Below are positions 28,924 through 31,540 of a stretch of DNA of 31,540 nt, piece after piece. The translations under genes and the position numbers were made by a program. Location: positions 1-31,540 of the forward strand of contig JAWQRN010000315.1 of assembly GCA_033557685.1 (NCBI GenBank), in the 5' to 3' direction. How positions within the stretch are numbered: the first letter of the stretch is position 1; every line of letters starts with the position of its first letter. The stretch is from Sperchopsis tessellata (taxonomy: Eukaryota; Arthropoda; Insecta; Coleoptera; Hydrophilidae). The notes below the pieces were generated by a model. The model did no database searches, was not told the DNA's origin, and saw only the letters and a program-made list of their open reading frames with translations.

Positions 28924-30628
28924 GTTTATTACTAGAAGACTGTGAGCCTGAATCTACGTCAGCATCCTTTGTACCGTCCACAGCAGAAACCACAGGAGTC
29001 GAACCAACCCAGATATTACGGAGCCTCTCAGCTTCCCTAACAACATCAACAACACAGCCGTCATTAGCAGTAACACCAAAGCAAGTAAAGATTGATAAAT
29101 ATACTACTTCTAAAAGTTTAAAATCTAAACTTGATTTAGCGTTGACATATTTCATAGTCACTGAAATGCAACCATTTTCGTTGGTAGAAAACAAGGGTTT
29201 CTTTAATTTATTAAATGCTAGTTATAATCCTCCAAGTAGAAAAAAAATAGTGGATGCAAAACTACCCTTACTTTTTTAAAAATCGCGACAATCTGTCGCA
29301 GATATTTTAAAAGAAACAAAATACATATTGATGACATCAAATTGTTGGACATCGATTTCCAATATGCCGTTTATGGAGGTTACACAACATTTTGTAACAA
29401 ATTTAAATTTAGAGCTCAAAAGCGTGTGCTTAGGTTGCTCTCATTTACCAGAAGATCATACATCAGAAAATATTACTGATGCATTTATAGGAGTTGGAAA
29501 TGAATGGAATGTTAATATAGATAAGTAATTTGCAATTGCTACGGACTACGGCTCCAACATGGTTAAAGCTGTAGAAAATTTATCTAAATACCATGTTCCT
29601 TGTTTTGACCATTCTTTAAATACAGCCGTAAATTCTGCTCTTAGTATTTTAAACTTCAAGCCTTGTATAGATAAAATAAAAGCCATTCAGTTAGTGTTTG
29701 CACATTCTTGGAAGATTGGGAGAGAATTTAAACAATTTCAGGTCAATTTAAATTTGTCAATTAAATAGATACCATCATAGTCAAAAACTAGATGGTGGTC
29801 TCTCCTCCATTTGATGGAAGTAATAGTTGAACAAAACCTTGCAGTCATTTCTTTGCTTCAAACCTTTAAAAAGGGATAATATAAAAGAAATATTTTAGAT
29901 AACGCTAAAGTTGAGATGATGAAGGAAATAATTGCATGTCTAAAACCAATAGAGCAAATATGCGAGCATTTCTCAGCGGAAAAATATGTTACTGCTAGTT
30001 CTATTATTCCACTAATGGAGAGTCTAAGGGGAAAATTAAATTTAAATCCAGATGCAGACTTCATTACTAACACAAGTAAAATTTTAAGTGTTATTCTCGA
30101 AGTTTTAGATAAAAGATATACAAACAATACAAAAACGTATGAATTATTAAAAGCGTGTACGTTTTTAGATGCGCGCTCTAAAAATGCATGTTTCAGAGAC
30201 GATGTAGCAATAATCAATTTTATAAAAGAAGATTGTAACTCCCTAAATATTCACGAAGTAGAAACCTCAAACTCACAACCTAAAAAAAAATTAAATTAAC
30301 TGGATTGACTACCATCTTAGGTTCTAATATGAGCGAATGTTCAGAGCAAAAAACAACTTCCGAAACTGAAATTGAAAACTACTTAAAATACCCGGAAGCA
30401 GGCATGACAGTGGACCCCCTAGTTTGGTGGAAAGCAAACGCAATTTTGTTTCCACGTCTTTTTGAATTATCAAAAAAATATATGTGCATTCTCGCAACAA
30501 GTGTACCGTCAGAACGAGTTTTTAATAGAGGCGGGCTTATTGTTACAAACAATAGAGCATCAATGACAGGTGAGCACGTGGAACAATTAGTTTTCATGGC
30601 TATAAATAGAGAGTGCATTCAATATTAA
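28924..30628 (+). pseudogene. hAT transposase body (ZBED-type) with C-terminal dimerization domain
   Basis: From about 28924 one frame runs as a Ser/Thr-rich linker, then LDLALTYFIVTEMQPFSLVE, SYNPPSRKKI and a stop (29277). The same frame resumes with TSNCWTSISNMPFM and, after a stop at 29526, ATDYGSNMVKAV (catalytic-Asp region) and CFDHSLNTAV. Stops at 29766, 29778 and 29877 follow; then EMMKEIIACLKPIEQ and SAEKYVTASSIIPLMESL (29916-30047). A frameshift near 30297 leads to DPLVWWKANAILFPRL and ATSVPSERVFNRGG, the hAT C-terminal dimerization domain, ending at a natural-looking stop (30626-30628). Compared with other remnants here there are only about five stops and one frameshift over ~560 codons, so this is a younger element. 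Confidence 0.9.
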
Positions 30629-30639
30629 AATTTTTTAAA

Positions 30640-31055
30640 AAATTATATAATATTTTTTAAATGTTAACAATTTTTTAAATGTACCAAATGGGAAACTTTG
30701 TATTATTCATTTCACGAGACAAATATTATCCCAATCTTAAAAAGTGCATTACTCTACATCTAAAATGGTATACAAAATGTTTAGTGTTTAGCTAAATCTT
30801 AATCTATTTTATAATAATACAAAACTATAAATTTCATTAGAACAAGCGAGCATTGTTTAAAGAGTTGGACTCAACTTTTTAATCAATGAAGCGAGATAGT
30901 GGCGTACCCAAAATGGTGCCATCGCACCAGGTCGGAAGCCGAAAAGGGCCGTTTTCTTTACAATTTTACGTTTTCCTGAACCTGGGTTTTGACTTTTTAT
31001 TTGTTTAACGGAATCTCAAAAATTTTATAAAAGTATAAAAACATCGAAAAAATAT
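30640..31055. other. Spacer between hAT and Tigger-like remnants
   Basis: AT-rich after the hAT stop. A small hairpin AGTTG-GACT-CAACT lies near 30861-30875, and a GC-richer patch near 30900-30955. The right end of the hAT element should be here, but I could not define it. Confidence 0.35.
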
Positions 31056-31060
31056 TGTAA

Positions 31061-31365
31061 TCTACTGATGAATGCTCCAGTTCTGACATCTATAGATGAT
31101 GGTATGGGTTTATCATCCGATATTGCGAAGAAAATTACAGTTCTAGACGCACTTCATTTAGCTTCAAAATGCTGGAATGTAGTTTCAGATATCTATATTA
31201 AAAATTGTTTTATAAAAACAGGATTCCTTGTCAATGCTGATTTTCAAGAAATTTCCGATTTTGGTCAAGTTGAAACGCCTAAAGATATGAGTTCCATAGA
31301 GTTTGATGATTAGGTGCACATAGATCGTCATCTACAAATCACTACAGCTTTAACGGATGAAGAGG
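31061..31365 (+). mobile_element. Tigger/pogo-type transposase C-terminal fragment
   Basis: The plus strand reads KKITVLDALHLASKCWNVVS, DIYIKNCFIKTGF, then after a run of acidic text FDD, stop, VHIDRHLQITTALTDEEV. The pattern KI.vLDAihw...aW..Vs..tI.NCF.kaGF, ending F..FV.vDd.l.t...ltdeEi, is the carboxyl end of Tigger/Jerky-type (CENP-B-related) transposases. The catalytic DDE domain is not attached; one stop interrupts at about 31311. It lies in the upstream Uba2 intron. Confidence 0.78.
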
Positions 31366-31452
31366 TAGGCAATAAACTGTAAATGTGATCTTTCTGTCAT
31401 TGTTTTTATTTTTCTCATTGAATGTACGTATTTTCAGTTATTAGAATCGCCA

Positions 31453-31456
<4 letters not shown>

Positions 31457-31497
<41 letters not shown>

Positions 31498-31507
31498 ATA
31501 TATATAT
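31457..31507. repeat. (TA)n microsatellite
   Basis: About 50 bp of alternating T and A with one TATTATA interruption. Confidence 0.95.
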
Positions 31508-31540
31508 GAGCACTGTTTATTATGATCACGTTTGTGTTTC

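Noticed and set aside
28907..29194. 95-codon minus frame
   Set aside because: It is antisense to the Ser/Thr-rich linker of the hAT transposase.
29858..30217. 119-codon minus frame
   Set aside because: It is antisense to the hAT transposase body.
26665..31540. Next upstream Uba2 exon inside the window
   Set aside because: I searched the minus strand for the expected sequence before the split codon and a fitting donor and saw none; the exon probably lies beyond the right edge.

Overview
This window is animal nuclear DNA, most likely from an arthropod and probably an insect. It is AT-rich and has split genes with GT-AG introns. It is packed with decayed transposable elements of classes typical of insect genomes. 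Nothing looks bacterial, viral or organellar: there is no operon-like packing, no rRNA and no CRISPR array. The species cannot be fixed from the sequence.

The only convincing host gene is the 3' part of Uba2/SAE2, the catalytic subunit of the SUMO-activating enzyme, on the minus strand. Three exons in matching phase (26664-26306, 24886-24700, 19260-19034) encode about 255 C-terminal residues. These cover the end of the adenylation/catalytic-Cys region with a CxxC zinc pair, the ubiquitin-fold domain, and an acidic nuclear tail. A poly(A) signal lies about 70 bp past the stop. The introns are about 1.4 kb and 5.4 kb; the next intron upstream runs past the right edge (>4.8 kb). Transposons fill the introns while the exons stay open, which is the clearest sign of selection in the window.

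Layout, left to right. 1-1280: unassigned, with a 63-bp tandem duplication. 1285-3558: RTE-like LINE containing an inverted block. 4095-4281: small MITE-like element. About 4470-5480 (minus): decayed Zeste/Myb-SANT-like gene, next to a tRNA-derived SINE (5494-5731). 6740-7085: gypsy gag-protease remnant. 8064-9365 and 9400-9810: two more LINE remnants. 9950-11500 (minus): Jockey-like element with ORF1 fused by deletion to the ORF2 tail. 11690-13370 (plus) and 13965-13725 (minus): CR1/Jockey-type pieces, tail to tail. 14025-15790: gypsy pol remnant. 16470-16815: Penelope-like GIY-YIG remnant. 17865-18540: another LINE. 18958-26664: Uba2 3' region, with a piggyBac-like element (19660-20327), a Penelope-like RT (20870-22280, minus), a possible hAT scrap and a Tc1-like fragment in its introns. 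26746-26940: near-perfect 87-bp palindrome. 28611-30628: fairly well preserved BED-finger hAT transposase pseudogene. 31061-31365: Tigger/pogo-like transposase end. 31457-31507: (TA)n microsatellite.

Apart from Uba2 there is no set of genes working together; the rest is layered transposon debris. I found no convincing undescribed system. The items most worth checking are the 26.8-kb palindrome, the GC-hairpin subterminal repeats of the piggyBac-like element, the inverted block in the first LINE, and the hAT element.
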